A stretch of DNA of 64,000 nucleotides. Source: an uncultured Bacteroidota bacterium. GTDB lineage: Bacteria; Bacteroidota; Bacteroidia; Flavobacteriales; Flavobacteriaceae. Made by a program: the position numbers and the translations under genes. How positions within the stretch are numbered: position 1 is the first letter of the stretch; each line of letters starts with the position of its first letter. Below the pieces are notes generated by a model that made no database searches, was not told the DNA's origin, and was given only the letters and a program-made list of their open reading frames with translations. This document shows, piece by piece, positions 36,351 through 44,830 of this stretch. The stretch lies in the NCBI GenBank assembly GCA_902598525.1, contig CACKBZ010000001.1, forward strand, positions 156,466 to 220,465, written 5' to 3'.

Positions 36351-38047
36351 CTTTTTGACTTCCTTCTTTTGAAAAATACATAAATCTGCCATAATACAAT
36401 AAATGCAATAAAATGAGGTAAATAAGACCTTGGTTTTCCATCAAGCCCAATAGTTGTAAAAATTCTATCCCATCTAAATCTCCAATTTTGTATTCCACTA
36501 AATAATCCATCGATACTCATCCATATAAAGACTGGCTTTCCTAGAACATGATCAAATGGAACAAAACCCCATACTCTAGAGTCTTCAGAATTATATCTAT
36601 TATCGCCCATCATCCAGTAATAATCTTGTTTGAAAGTGTATGTATGTTGTTCTTCATTATTGATAATAATCTTACCATTTAAAATTTTAATATCATTGAA
36701 TTCATAGTCCTTTATTATTTTTTTGTAAATAGGAAGATTGTTTATATCTAAATCAACTCTATCTCCTTTCTTTGGTATGTAAATTGGACCAAGATGATCG
36801 TTATTCCAGTTAAAATTTTTATTATTAGGAAAGTAATTTAAATTGGAAGCTCCTTTCTCCTGGGTGACTCTAAATATTGTATCAAATAATTTTGAATTTT
36901 TGATCTTACTTGCATCCTCAAATGTCAGGCTAATCTCTTTTGTGTTTTCAATTAGCTCACTTATAATAATATTGTTATCCCTAATTATATTTATTGGTAT
37001 ACCGGTGTCCTCTGTATACACTAGGTATTCATTATTATCTGTATTTGATATACTTAAAATATAATTTGTAATTTCTTCATAAGATCTTTGACTTAAATTC
37101 TTAATTATAAACTTTCTTATAAAACCTTTAACACCTAATTCTATTAGTTTATTTGATGAGACACCTCCATCTGATTTTATATTATATGTAAAAATTGGTT
37201 TAGCTCTATCAGGTAACTGGTTCTCTTTTCCATTTATAAGAACTAGTCCTTCTTTTATCTGAACTGTATCACCAGGAATACCAATTGCTCTTTTAACATA
37301 ATTTGATTTTTTATCTCTAGGCTTAATTACTCCTTTTTCTTTTACAAAGAACCTTCTGACTGTATCTGCTGGCCAATTAAATACAACAATATCATTATTT
37401 TTTATCTCCTGAAAACCTGGAATTCTAATATATGGTAATTGAGGACTTTTTAAATAAGATCTAGTTTTAAGTATTGGTATGGTATCATGAACCATAGGTA
37501 GAGTAATCACTGTAGATGGAATTCTTGCACCATAATGAAACTTGCTTACTAATAGGAAATCACCAACTCTTAATGTTTTTTCTAGTGAACCTGTTGGAAT
37601 TACAAACGGTTGAAGAAAATAATTATGGACAATAGTTGCAATTACAATAGCAAAAATGAACGATCCAAGTGATCTTTCAAATCCAGAAAATGAAATTTCT
37701 TCGACTAACTTTGTTCTCTTGCTAACGTAACTTATATAGAAAATATATAGTCCAAGAGTCAAAATTACCATTACTCTATCTGCTTTAGTGTTATGGTTAA
37801 ACTTCTTAATAAATTCAACCCAAATAACAGGTATCATTAGCAAATTAATAACTGGAATAAAACAAAGAATTAACCACCACCTTGGTCTTTTAATTATATC
37901 CAGGTATTTTATAATATTATATAAAGGAATTAATGCATACCAACCTGGAACTCCTGCAAGTCTGAATAATCTTTGAGAACTAAAAAAAGTAATAATATTA
38001 GAAAATAAATAGATGTAGAACCATTCAATTAAACTCATACTAATCAA
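36347..38047 (-). CDS. lepB: Signal peptidase I with an extra N-terminal membrane domain
   Basis: A 566-residue protein, far longer than E. coli LepB (324). Residues 1-110 contain four hydrophobic segments with LAGVPGWYALIPLYNIIKY, the DUF5684-like signature. The S26 peptidase domain follows, with catalytic Ser in FVIPTGSLEKTLRVGDFLL, catalytic Lys in YVKRAIGIPGDTV and box E GDNRYNSEDSRVWGFVP. The catalytic region has a large insertion (about 290-430) between the Lys motif and box E. A last hydrophobic helix is near 545-560. It cleaves Sec signal peptides. A second ATG at 38038 is equally usable. It is the last gene of the parAB run. Confidence 0.93.
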   Translation of the reverse strand: MISMSLIEWFYIYLFSNIITFFSSQRLFRLAGVPGWYALIPLYNIIKYLDIIKRPRWWLILCFIPVINLLMIPVIWVEFIKKFNHNTKADRVMVILTLGLYIFYISYVSKRTKLVEEISFSGFERSLGSFIFAIVIATIVHNYFLQPFVIPTGSLEKTLRVGDFLLVSKFHYGARIPSTVITLPMVHDTIPILKTRSYLKSPQLPYIRIPGFQEIKNNDIVVFNWPADTVRRFFVKEKGVIKPRDKKSNYVKRAIGIPGDTVQIKEGLVLINGKENQLPDRAKPIFTYNIKSDGGVSSNKLIELGVKGFIRKFIIKNLSQRSYEEITNYILSISNTDNNEYLVYTEDTGIPINIIRDNNIIISELIENTKEISLTFEDASKIKNSKLFDTIFRVTQEKGASNLNYFPNNKNFNWNNDHLGPIYIPKKGDRVDLDINNLPIYKKIIKDYEFNDIKILNGKIIINNEEQHTYTFKQDYYWMMGDNRYNSEDSRVWGFVPFDHVLGKPVFIWMSIDGLFSGIQNWRFRWDRIFTTIGLDGKPRSYLPHFIAFIVLWQIYVFFKRRKSKS

Positions 38048-38597
38048 TATTAAATTTTAGTTTGATTCCTGCATTTTGAGAAAAATCAAAATAATTACTT
38101 TCAATATATGGTCTTAATGATAAATCTTCATTTACATTGAACTGAAGTAAATGTGCTCCTACGTTGGCATCAATAATATTTAAAACATAGCTTCCAACTA
38201 GAAACATAAAAGAAAAATCTTTATACCTCCTGTGAAATTTCATACCCTCTAATAGTTTTTCATTTTCAGGAATTATTTCAATATACTCATCATCATAAAA
38301 TCCAGCTAATCTTCTTTTATATGCTGTTCTATATTTATTCATTTCTCTTTGATTATATTTAAAATAATAAGCTGATGCTCCAAGTCCACCGTAAATAATT
38401 GGAACCATCCAATATCTCCTGGTATAAATTTGACCAAGTCCTGGTACTACTGAAGAATAGAATGCAGCCTTAGATGGTGTTAGAGGATCATCAATTAAAA
38501 TTTGTTTTCTTGGACTGATGTATACTGAATCAATTTCAGATTGGCAATAGCAGCTGAATGAGAGTATCATTGAAATGAAAAAGAAATAATTTTTCAA
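38040..38597 (-). CDS. DUF5683-domain secreted protein
   Basis: A 185-residue protein starting at TTG 38597, which overlaps the parB stop; the next Met would cut into the signal peptide (MKNYFFFISMILSFSCYCQ). The DUF5683 core is visible: PSKAAFYSSVVPGLGQIYTRRYWMVPIIYGGLGASAYYF, read in parts, with a hydrophobic pair of helices, then a second hydrophobic helix (FMFLVGSYVLNIIDANVGAHL). Function is unknown. The parA-parB-DUF5683-lepB order is a recurrent Bacteroidota arrangement. The protein is probably in the inner membrane or periplasm. Confidence 0.82.
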   Translation of the reverse strand: MKNYFFFISMILSFSCYCQSEIDSVYISPRKQILIDDPLTPSKAAFYSSVVPGLGQIYTRRYWMVPIIYGGLGASAYYFKYNQREMNKYRTAYKRRLAGFYDDEYIEIIPENEKLLEGMKFHRRYKDFSFMFLVGSYVLNIIDANVGAHLLQFNVNEDLSLRPYIESNYFDFSQNAGIKLKFNID

Positions 38598-39472
38598 TTT
38601 GATAGTTTTTTTAAAATCGTGTATAAATCATTTATACTTTTAAATTTTGCTGATAATAAAATTTTACCATTTAAATCTTCTTTCAATTTAACTTTAGACC
38701 CAAATATTTTTTCAAACTTATTAGTTGCATCAATGTATATTTTTGATACATCAGAATTAATATTAGAATTAATCTCCTTTTGGCCAAATTCTCTTACGAC
38801 CTTTTCAGTCTGTCTAACTGATAAGCCTTTCGCTATAATTAATTCATAGATTTCCAACTGATTTTTTCTGTCATCAATGTTAATTAAAGCTCTTCCATGA
38901 CCCATTGATAGAAACCTATCTCTAATCCCTGACTGAATAATTGGATCAAGCTTCAATAATCTTATGTAATTAGAAATTGTTGATCTGTCTTTTCCAACAA
39001 TTCTTGAGATAGACTCAGTATCTAGGTTATACTCATTTATCAATCTTTTATAGCTTAAACCAATCTCAATTGGGTCAAGGTCAACTCTTTGAACATTCTC
39101 AACAAGAGACATTTTTAAAACATCTGATTCACTATTTACTCCTATTATATAACAAGGTATTTTATTTAATCCTGCTATTTCAGAAGCTCTATATCTTCTC
39201 TCTCCAGAAATTATCTCATATTTTGATGATTTGATTTTTCTTACTGTTATAGGCTGAATAATTCCAAGCTCTTTAATCGAATTGGAGAGATTTTCTAACT
39301 CAGTAGTATCAAAATTTGATCTTGGTTGATTTGGATTAACCTCAATTTTATTTATGTCTATCTCTAAGGAATTGACACTAGTTGATATCTCTTTAGTATC
39401 ATTTTTATCATCACTATTAAGAAGTGCATCAAGTCCTCTTCCTAAAACTCTCTTCTGTTTTTTATCAGACAT
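38594..39472 (-). CDS. parB: Chromosome-partitioning protein ParB
   Basis: A 292-residue centromere-binding CTPase. The N-terminus has RVLGRGLDALL (the segment that stimulates ParA). The ParB/Srx domain has NPNQPRSNF, IKELGIIQPITVRK and the CTP-binding GERRYRASEIAG. VENVQRVDLDPIEIG and the helix-turn-helix SRIVGKDRSTISNYIRLLKL follow, with a C-terminal dimerisation helix. No parS site (TGTTTCACGTGAAACA-like) was found by reading the window, so the binding sites must lie elsewhere or diverge. It overlaps parA by 8 bases. Confidence 0.95.
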   Translation of the reverse strand: MSDKKQKRVLGRGLDALLNSDDKNDTKEISTSVNSLEIDINKIEVNPNQPRSNFDTTELENLSNSIKELGIIQPITVRKIKSSKYEIISGERRYRASEIAGLNKIPCYIIGVNSESDVLKMSLVENVQRVDLDPIEIGLSYKRLINEYNLDTESISRIVGKDRSTISNYIRLLKLDPIIQSGIRDRFLSMGHGRALINIDDRKNQLEIYELIIAKGLSVRQTEKVVREFGQKEINSNINSDVSKIYIDATNKFEKIFGSKVKLKEDLNGKILLSAKFKSINDLYTILKKLSN

Positions 39473-40235
39473 TTATATTCTTCTTTATTATTTCATCAGC
39501 AAGAGAAAGATAGTTTTTTGTACCCTTTGATGTTACATCATATGTAATTATATCCTTTCCAAAACCAGGAGCTTCACCTAGCTTGATATTTCTCTGGATT
39601 ATTGTATTAAACACTATTTCTCCGAAATGTTTTTTTACTTCTTCAACAACTTGATTTGAAAGCCTTAATCTTGAGTCATACATGGTCAATAAAATTCCTT
39701 CAATATCTAAATTATTATTATGTATTTTTTGTACACTTTTAATTGTATTTAAAAGCTTACCCAGTCCCTCTAATGCAAAATATTCACATTGAATAGGAAT
39801 CAATACAGAATCTGAACATGTTAACGCATTCAAAGTAATTAACCCTAAAGAGGGGGCGCAGTCAATCAAAATATAATCATAATTCTTTTTAATACTTTCA
39901 ACCTTTTCTTGAAGTTTATATTCTCGATTTTCAATATCAACTAGTTCTATCTCAACTGCTACTAGGTCAATACTTGACTGAATTATATCAAGATTAGGAG
40001 ATTGTGTATTCTTTACAGCATCATTAATTTTTAAAGAATCAGTAATGACCTGATATAGAGAATTATCTTTATCACTTGGATCAAATCCAAGGCCAGAAGA
40101 GGCGTTTGCTTGTGGATCTGCGTCTATGATTAAAACCTTTTTTTCAAGAACACCTAGAGCAGCGGCAAGATTAACTGAGGTAGTTGTTTTACCAACTCCA
40201 CCTTTTTGATTAGCTATAGAAATTATTTTTGCCAT
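39465..40235 (-). CDS. parA: Chromosome-partitioning ATPase ParA/Soj
   Basis: A 256-residue deviant-Walker ATPase that drives ParB-parS segregation. The P-loop KGGVGKTTTSVNLAAAL carries the signature lysine. LIIDADPQANASSG is A', and DYILIDCAPSLGLITLNAL is Walker B. IPIQCEYFALEGLG and the C-terminal NTIIQRNIKLGEAPGFG block complete the Soj pattern. There is no N-terminal HTH, so it is the chromosomal rather than plasmid-type ParA. It lies 3 bases after the FtsB/DivIC-like gene. Confidence 0.96.
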   Translation of the reverse strand: MAKIISIANQKGGVGKTTTSVNLAAALGVLEKKVLIIDADPQANASSGLGFDPSDKDNSLYQVITDSLKINDAVKNTQSPNLDIIQSSIDLVAVEIELVDIENREYKLQEKVESIKKNYDYILIDCAPSLGLITLNALTCSDSVLIPIQCEYFALEGLGKLLNTIKSVQKIHNNNLDIEGILLTMYDSRLRLSNQVVEEVKKHFGEIVFNTIIQRNIKLGEAPGFGKDIITYDVTSKGTKNYLSLADEIIKKNINV

Positions 40236-40238
40236 AAA

Positions 40239-40556
40239 TTATTCATTATCTGATTGATATTCAATAATAAATATATCCTCATTCTGTTTTTTCATATTAT
40301 ACTTTTCCCTACCATAGTGTTCAAGACTATCTATATTCTCAAGCTTATTAATTAATTCCTGATCTTTAATAATTTCCTCTGTTAATGCATCCTTTCTTTT
40401 TTTGAGTTTTTTTATTTCACTATTTAATTCAGCATGAATAAGAAGCGAATTAGTATCAAGAAAAGTAATCCAAAACAAAAACGCAAATAAAATTATTAGG
40501 TATTTAAAGTATGCTTTACCAATTATAGACTTTAATTTTTTAAGTAATTGACTCAT
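40239..40556 (-). CDS. FtsB/DivIC-type septum formation initiator
   Basis: A 105-residue bitopic protein with a short cytoplasmic N-terminus, one transmembrane helix (about 18-36, FKYLIILFAFLFWITFLD in variant reading) and a periplasmic coiled coil (about 40-75, LNSEIKKLKKRKDALTEEI). The segment EHYGREKYNMKKQNEDIFII, read in two parts, matches the family's YxREKYxMxxxxEDVFVI. FtsB/DivIC joins FtsL and FtsQ/DivIB in the divisome. Size and pattern fit well. It opens the division/segregation cluster upstream of parA. Confidence 0.88.
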   Translation of the reverse strand: MSQLLKKLKSIIGKAYFKYLIILFAFLFWITFLDTNSLLIHAELNSEIKKLKKRKDALTEEIIKDQELINKLENIDSLEHYGREKYNMKKQNEDIFIIEYQSDNE

Positions 40557-40561
40557 TAAAT

Positions 40562-41704
40562 TTATTTAGGTAAAACTTTAAATATACCCTCACCTTCAAC
40601 ACTTATATAAACATAACCATCTGGACTTATATTAACATCTCTAACTCTGCCAACTCTTGGAAAGAGCTTCTCCCTTTTTACTATACCAGAGTTATCAAAC
40701 ACTAATCTCTCAAGATACCTAAAGCTGAGAGATCCAACTAACAGAGTATTGCTCCAGTCACTATAAATTTGGGAATCTTTTATCATTGCCATTCCAGATG
40801 GAGCAATGGATGGTGTCCAATAATAAAAAGGATCAATTGTGCCATCTAATGTTCTTTTTTTTGTTATTTCACTTCCACTGTAGTTTATTCCATATGTTGC
40901 TTTTGGCCAAGCATAATTTCTGTTCAAAGGATTCTCTCCTGGCTTAGGATCAAGTATAATATTTATTTCATCACCACCTCTTGGTCCATGTTCATGAATC
41001 CATATTTCGTCATCATTCAGTCCATCTACAATACCTTGAGGGTTTCTATGGCCATAGCTCCACATGGCTTCTTTAGAATTATCTATGCCTATAAAAGGAT
41101 TGTCATCTGGGATAGAACCATCTAAATTTAATCTGTATATTTTACCTCCATCTAGATTTATATCTTGTGGGTTTACATCTCTATTCCCTCTATCTCCAAT
41201 AGTAAAAAATATATACTGACCCTTTAGTAAAATACTTCCACCAAAATGCCTTTCTTCTTGTGAATCAGGAGTAGCTTTATAGAGTTGTTTAAGGTTAGTT
41301 AAATTATCTTCAGATAGAGTTGCCGAGTATAAAGATGTATTTGATCCATTATTAGAATCAGATACACTAGCCGTAAGATATATTCTGTTGTTCTCTTTGA
41401 AGTTTGTATCTACTGCTACATCAAGTAATCCTCCTTGTCTTGAAAAAATAATTTCAGGAATACCATTAATTATTTTCTTTTCGCTGTCTGACACATGATA
41501 TAAAATTCCTTTTTTATCAGTAACTAAAAATGAGTCATTATCTGTAAACGCAAGACCCCAGGGAATATCAATTCCATCTATAATTTTAACTAGTTCAAAA
41601 GAACTTTCGTCAAAATCTTGAATGGGTGGATAGTTCTCGTTTTGAGAGCATGCAGATGAAATAAATAATAAAAGAAAAGAAAATATAAGATTTGTTTTTT
41701 TCAT
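40562..41704 (-). CDS. PQQ-dependent aldose-sugar dehydrogenase-like lipoprotein (YliI/Asd family)
   Basis: A 380-residue six-bladed beta-propeller lipoprotein with lipobox SSAC (Cys19). Family motifs are IPWGLAFTDND, FSRQGGLLDVAVD, HFGGSILLKGQYIFFTIGDRG, GHRNPQGIV, EHGPRGGDEINII and NYAWPKATYGINYSG, then SGMAMI and GRVRDVNISPDGYVYI near the end. Members oxidise aldoses in the periplasm with PQQ. No PQQ-synthesis genes are in the window, so cofactor supply is uncertain. It starts 5 bases before the FtsB-like gene but is functionally unrelated. Confidence 0.9.
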   Translation of the reverse strand: MKKTNLIFSFLLLFISSACSQNENYPPIQDFDESSFELVKIIDGIDIPWGLAFTDNDSFLVTDKKGILYHVSDSEKKIINGIPEIIFSRQGGLLDVAVDTNFKENNRIYLTASVSDSNNGSNTSLYSATLSEDNLTNLKQLYKATPDSQEERHFGGSILLKGQYIFFTIGDRGNRDVNPQDINLDGGKIYRLNLDGSIPDDNPFIGIDNSKEAMWSYGHRNPQGIVDGLNDDEIWIHEHGPRGGDEINIILDPKPGENPLNRNYAWPKATYGINYSGSEITKKRTLDGTIDPFYYWTPSIAPSGMAMIKDSQIYSDWSNTLLVGSLSFRYLERLVFDNSGIVKREKLFPRVGRVRDVNISPDGYVYISVEGEGIFKVLPK

Positions 41705-41750
41705 AATTCGAATTTATGATAATTTAACCACTCAATAAAGTTTTTTCAAA

Positions 41751-42818
41751 TCAAATCAAGTCAATTAAACTTACGTTCTGATAATTTCTTTTTAAATAAT
41801 CTAATGTCTCTTCCATAAGCTCTCCCATAGATTTACAGTTCTGGAAAGATTGTTCGTTAGTAAATTTATATATTTCTTTTTTTAGATTATCAACATTCTC
41901 TTTTTTACTTACTGTATCTTTCTTCATAATCTTAATTAGAAGCTTCATTCTTTCATCCGAGATTATTAGTCTCCTTGAAATAGTTGACCTTTCCTCAATT
42001 TTGTATTGGACGATTGAGTCAGTTTTCAACTTATCTCTTACAAGCTCCATCATTGGTTTGTTTTCTTTAAAAAATTGAGGTCTGTAAACTGAAAATTTTC
42101 CTTCATAGCATTGCTGATCAAAATCAATAGCTCTTATTTTATAAATAACTTGATCAAAATCATGAATAGGTATAACAACGTAGTTGTATGATCTCATATC
42201 TCCTAAAAGTCTTATCATACATCTTTCATTGAACTTAACATATTCTTTTGCGATTTGAGATTTTTGAATCTCAGTACATTTAGGTAAATAATCCTTGATA
42301 AATATATCTCCTGGAATTCCTGCAATATGCTCTTCAATTAAGGATGAATCATTAACCAAAAAGTTTAGATTTCTTGGAGACAACATGTGTTCAAATTCAA
42401 TCCCATAAACTCTGGAAGCATCAGTCTTTTTTACATAGAAATATGTGAAGTTATCATTTACTATATTCCTAATTTTGACTCTAAATGGTTTAGAATTACC
42501 AAACGTACAATAGTCGACGGAGTCAATGTTTAGATATGGAATTGATGAAGGGTTTCCATCTGAGTGAAGGAGTGTGTATATAATCTTTAAACTTTTATCT
42601 ATTTCTTGCCTTTCTGCTTCGTTAAAAATTAACCTAACCCATAATGTATCTTTATTTTTCTTATCATAAAGATTTATTGAGTCAGAATATCTTAATAAAT
42701 CCTCGTAAGAGATAACATCATCCATCCATCTGTCATGTTGCTCTAAAAATAGTTTTAGACTCTTTGAGATAGGGTAGAAAGGTTTTTTCTGAGATATTAG
42801 TTTTTTATCAATTTCCAT
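41751..42818 (-). CDS. Uncharacterised conserved protein with weak kinase-like motifs
   Basis: A 355-residue cytoplasmic protein (ATG at 42818, MEIDKKLISQKK). The in-frame extension to 42914 is an artefact, because its first residues are a translation of the tRNA-Pro gene. No known family was recognised. The order FYVKKTD (about 140), an acidic middle, LLGDMRSYNYVVIP (about 215) and YKIRAIDFDQQ (about 240) resembles the VxK, HxDxxxxN and DFD elements of HipA/aminoglycoside-kinase-like folds, without the canonical catalytic Asp-Asn. The C-terminus is helical. It is transcribed downstream of the tRNA and of a small secreted protein. Confidence 0.65.
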   Translation of the reverse strand: MEIDKKLISQKKPFYPISKSLKLFLEQHDRWMDDVISYEDLLRYSDSINLYDKKNKDTLWVRLIFNEAERQEIDKSLKIIYTLLHSDGNPSSIPYLNIDSVDYCTFGNSKPFRVKIRNIVNDNFTYFYVKKTDASRVYGIEFEHMLSPRNLNFLVNDSSLIEEHIAGIPGDIFIKDYLPKCTEIQKSQIAKEYVKFNERCMIRLLGDMRSYNYVVIPIHDFDQVIYKIRAIDFDQQCYEGKFSVYRPQFFKENKPMMELVRDKLKTDSIVQYKIEERSTISRRLIISDERMKLLIKIMKKDTVSKKENVDNLKKEIYKFTNEQSFQNCKSMGELMEETLDYLKRNYQNVSLIDLI

Positions 42819-42842
42819 TAAATAAATATACGATAAACCTAA

Positions 42843-42920
<78 letters not shown>

Positions 42921-42922
42921 AA

Positions 42923-43417
42923 TTAATTTACATTAACTTTTTCAATTTTAAATGATGGAGATAGATCTTGGGGTTCACACTCACCTTCTTTAGTCTCTTT
43001 GTTTATTTCAATCTTATAACTAGGAGATGAAAACTCATCATAAATAAGCTCTGCTTCAATAATTATCTTATCATCTGTAATACTGAATACAGTAAAATTT
43101 CCTTCATAATAATACCTCGATTCATCTTCCATGCTCTTTTGTTGTAGAGAGATTTTATTATCATCCTCAATTAAAAATCTATATTCTGATCCAGGAACAG
43201 GCACCTTATTTCCATTGATTATAAGGTAATCACCGAATTTATTTTCCATAAAATAAGAATTTTGTATTCCTATGTAGACTCCGAGATATTCTTCATCAAT
43301 CAGGGACTCATTAATTTTAACCTCATTTACTTTGGATTCCTTAGCAACATTAGAGTCGCATCTTACAAAGAGGATTAAAAAAGCAGTTGATATTAGAAAT
43401 AAAAGTGACTTTTTCAT
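42923..43417 (-). CDS. Hypothetical secreted, probably lipid-anchored protein
   Basis: A 164-residue protein from ATG at 43417 (MKKSLLFLISTAFLILFV then RC, Cys20). An in-frame ATG at 43447 would add 10 residues ahead of the signal sequence and nearly touch the divergent gene. The lipobox is imperfect, with Arg before Cys. The mature part is acidic with short beta-strands (EYLGVYIGIQNSYF, YYYEGNFTVFSITDDKIII), suggesting a small lipocalin-like or beta-barrel fold. No family was recognised. It ends 2 bases before tRNA-Pro(GGG), so the two are probably on one transcript. Confidence 0.7.
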   Translation of the reverse strand: MKKSLLFLISTAFLILFVRCDSNVAKESKVNEVKINESLIDEEYLGVYIGIQNSYFMENKFGDYLIINGNKVPVPGSEYRFLIEDDNKISLQQKSMEDESRYYYEGNFTVFSITDDKIIIEAELIYDEFSSPSYKIEINKETKEGECEPQDLSPSFKIEKVNVN

Positions 43418-43450
43418 TATTTTTTTAAATTTATAGCTAAATATCAATAA

Positions 43451-44695
43451 ATGAAAAATTTCAAGAATTATAATTTATTTTATGTTTTAATTTTCAATCT
43501 ATTTTTTTGTTTTTATTCCCTCTCTCAGGATATAAATAATCCAGATCAATATGCTAAAGATGTAAATGAGAGAATTGAAAAATCTTCAAGAAAAGAATTA
43601 AGATTAATTTCAAAAAATCTGTTGGATTTCTATTTAAAGACGAATGAAGACCTAAATCTTGAAATAGATATTAATGCAAAGCTTAATAACAAAATCAATA
43701 ATCAACAGTCATTAATTAGTGATTTTGTAACTCAAGTGTCAGGTCTTAACGATACTATTCAAAATCTTAAATACAATTTAATTAAAAAGGACTTAGATAT
43801 AGAAAATCAGTTGATTGAACTAAATAAATCATACTTATTAATTAAAGAAAAAGACTCTTTGATTGAAGAGCTTAATCTTAATATGAATTCAGAAATTATT
43901 GGTAATGCAGATGATTTTTTAAATAAATTATTGATTAATAATGAAATGATAAATAATCAAAGCTTTAAGCTAGTTCCCCATGGTATTATTACAAAATCAT
44001 TAATGAAATCTGATAATTATGAAAAATTATATGTTGATCAATTTGTTCCCCTTTCAAATCTTTTAATTGGGGTGATGTCAGAACGAATTGAATTTAATTT
44101 AAGTGAGTCATTTGATAATTCATATGATCTTATAAAAACTGCATTTTGGAATCCAATCAAAAAAATTAATTATAAGAATTTTATAACTACCTATAATGAT
44201 CACTTCCCTATATTAAAATTTACTCAAGGAAGGCTTTTGAATATCAAAACTTTAGAAGGAGAATCAGACTATTTATTTAAAATCTCATATAATCAGGATC
44301 CAAAAAGTTCTAATTTTGAAAATTTATTTTTTGAGTTAATTGATAGTAATCAAAAAAAAATAATTCTTCCTACAATTATATTAGATGATGAATTTTACAT
44401 CTATGTAAATATCGATGATTTTAACCTATTAAATGATAGTTTTCAATCTTCGTCAAGACTATCAGCTGAATTTAGTGGTGGTTGGAAATATTGGTATGAG
44501 TCCAGTGAAAAATTATTTAAACGTCATAGAGATAATGATAATTTTTCTAGAGTTAGAATAGAAAAATATTACAGAGATGATAATTTACCTGAAGACGAGT
44601 TAGGCCTATATTTTTTTACTAAAAATAGTTCGATAAGAAAAAGTAGAAATTTAACACCTTACGGCTTCTTACTTAAACTTGATGAAATTAACTAG
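43451..44695 (+). CDS. Hypothetical secreted protein with coiled coil
   Basis: A 414-residue protein. The signal peptide at 1-26 ends CFYSLSQ. Residues about 45-150 are strongly helical with heptad-like LNDTIQNLKYNLIKK and ENQLIELNKSYLLIKEKDSLIEEL stretches, a likely coiled coil. The remainder is mixed alpha/beta with no recognised domain and no catalytic motif. The stop codon ends at 44695, directly abutting the 3' end of the convergent tRNA-Pro(UGG). It is divergent from the small lipoprotein gene with only 33 bases between starts. Envelope location is inferred from the signal peptide alone. Confidence 0.7.
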   Translation: MKNFKNYNLFYVLIFNLFFCFYSLSQDINNPDQYAKDVNERIEKSSRKELRLISKNLLDFYLKTNEDLNLEIDINAKLNNKINNQQSLISDFVTQVSGLNDTIQNLKYNLIKKDLDIENQLIELNKSYLLIKEKDSLIEELNLNMNSEIIGNADDFLNKLLINNEMINNQSFKLVPHGIITKSLMKSDNYEKLYVDQFVPLSNLLIGVMSERIEFNLSESFDNSYDLIKTAFWNPIKKINYKNFITTYNDHFPILKFTQGRLLNIKTLEGESDYLFKISYNQDPKSSNFENLFFELIDSNQKKIILPTIILDDEFYIYVNIDDFNLLNDSFQSSSRLSAEFSGGWKYWYESSEKLFKRHRDNDNFSRVRIEKYYRDDNLPEDELGLYFFTKNSSIRKSRNLTPYGFLLKLDEIN

Positions 44696-44770
44696 TCGGG
44701 GTGGCAGGATTCGAACCTGCGACCTCCGCGTCCCAAACGCGGCGCGATAACCGGGCTACGCTACACCCCG
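44696..44770 (-). tRNA. tRNA-Pro (anticodon UGG)
   Basis: A 75-base cloverleaf with acceptor CGGGGTG/CACCCCG and discriminator A. The anticodon arm is CCGCG-TTTGGGA-CGCGG giving anticodon UGG, and the T-arm has GTTCGAATC. CCA is not encoded. With C1-G72 it is clearly tRNA-Pro and is the second proline isoacceptor within 2 kb. It directly abuts the stop of the plus-strand gene at 44695 and is followed by oxyR upstream on its own strand. Confidence 0.95.
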
Positions 44771-44830
44771 AAAATGAGTTGCAAATATAAGCTTAATATA
44801 TTTCTAGCCAAACAATTTTTATTTAGAAAG

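Noticed and set aside
38594..40235. parA/parB considered as evidence that the replication origin is in the window.
   Set aside because: No dnaA, dnaN, rpmH or DnaA-box cluster and no parS site was seen; recF here sits in a DUF721 context and not with dnaA.
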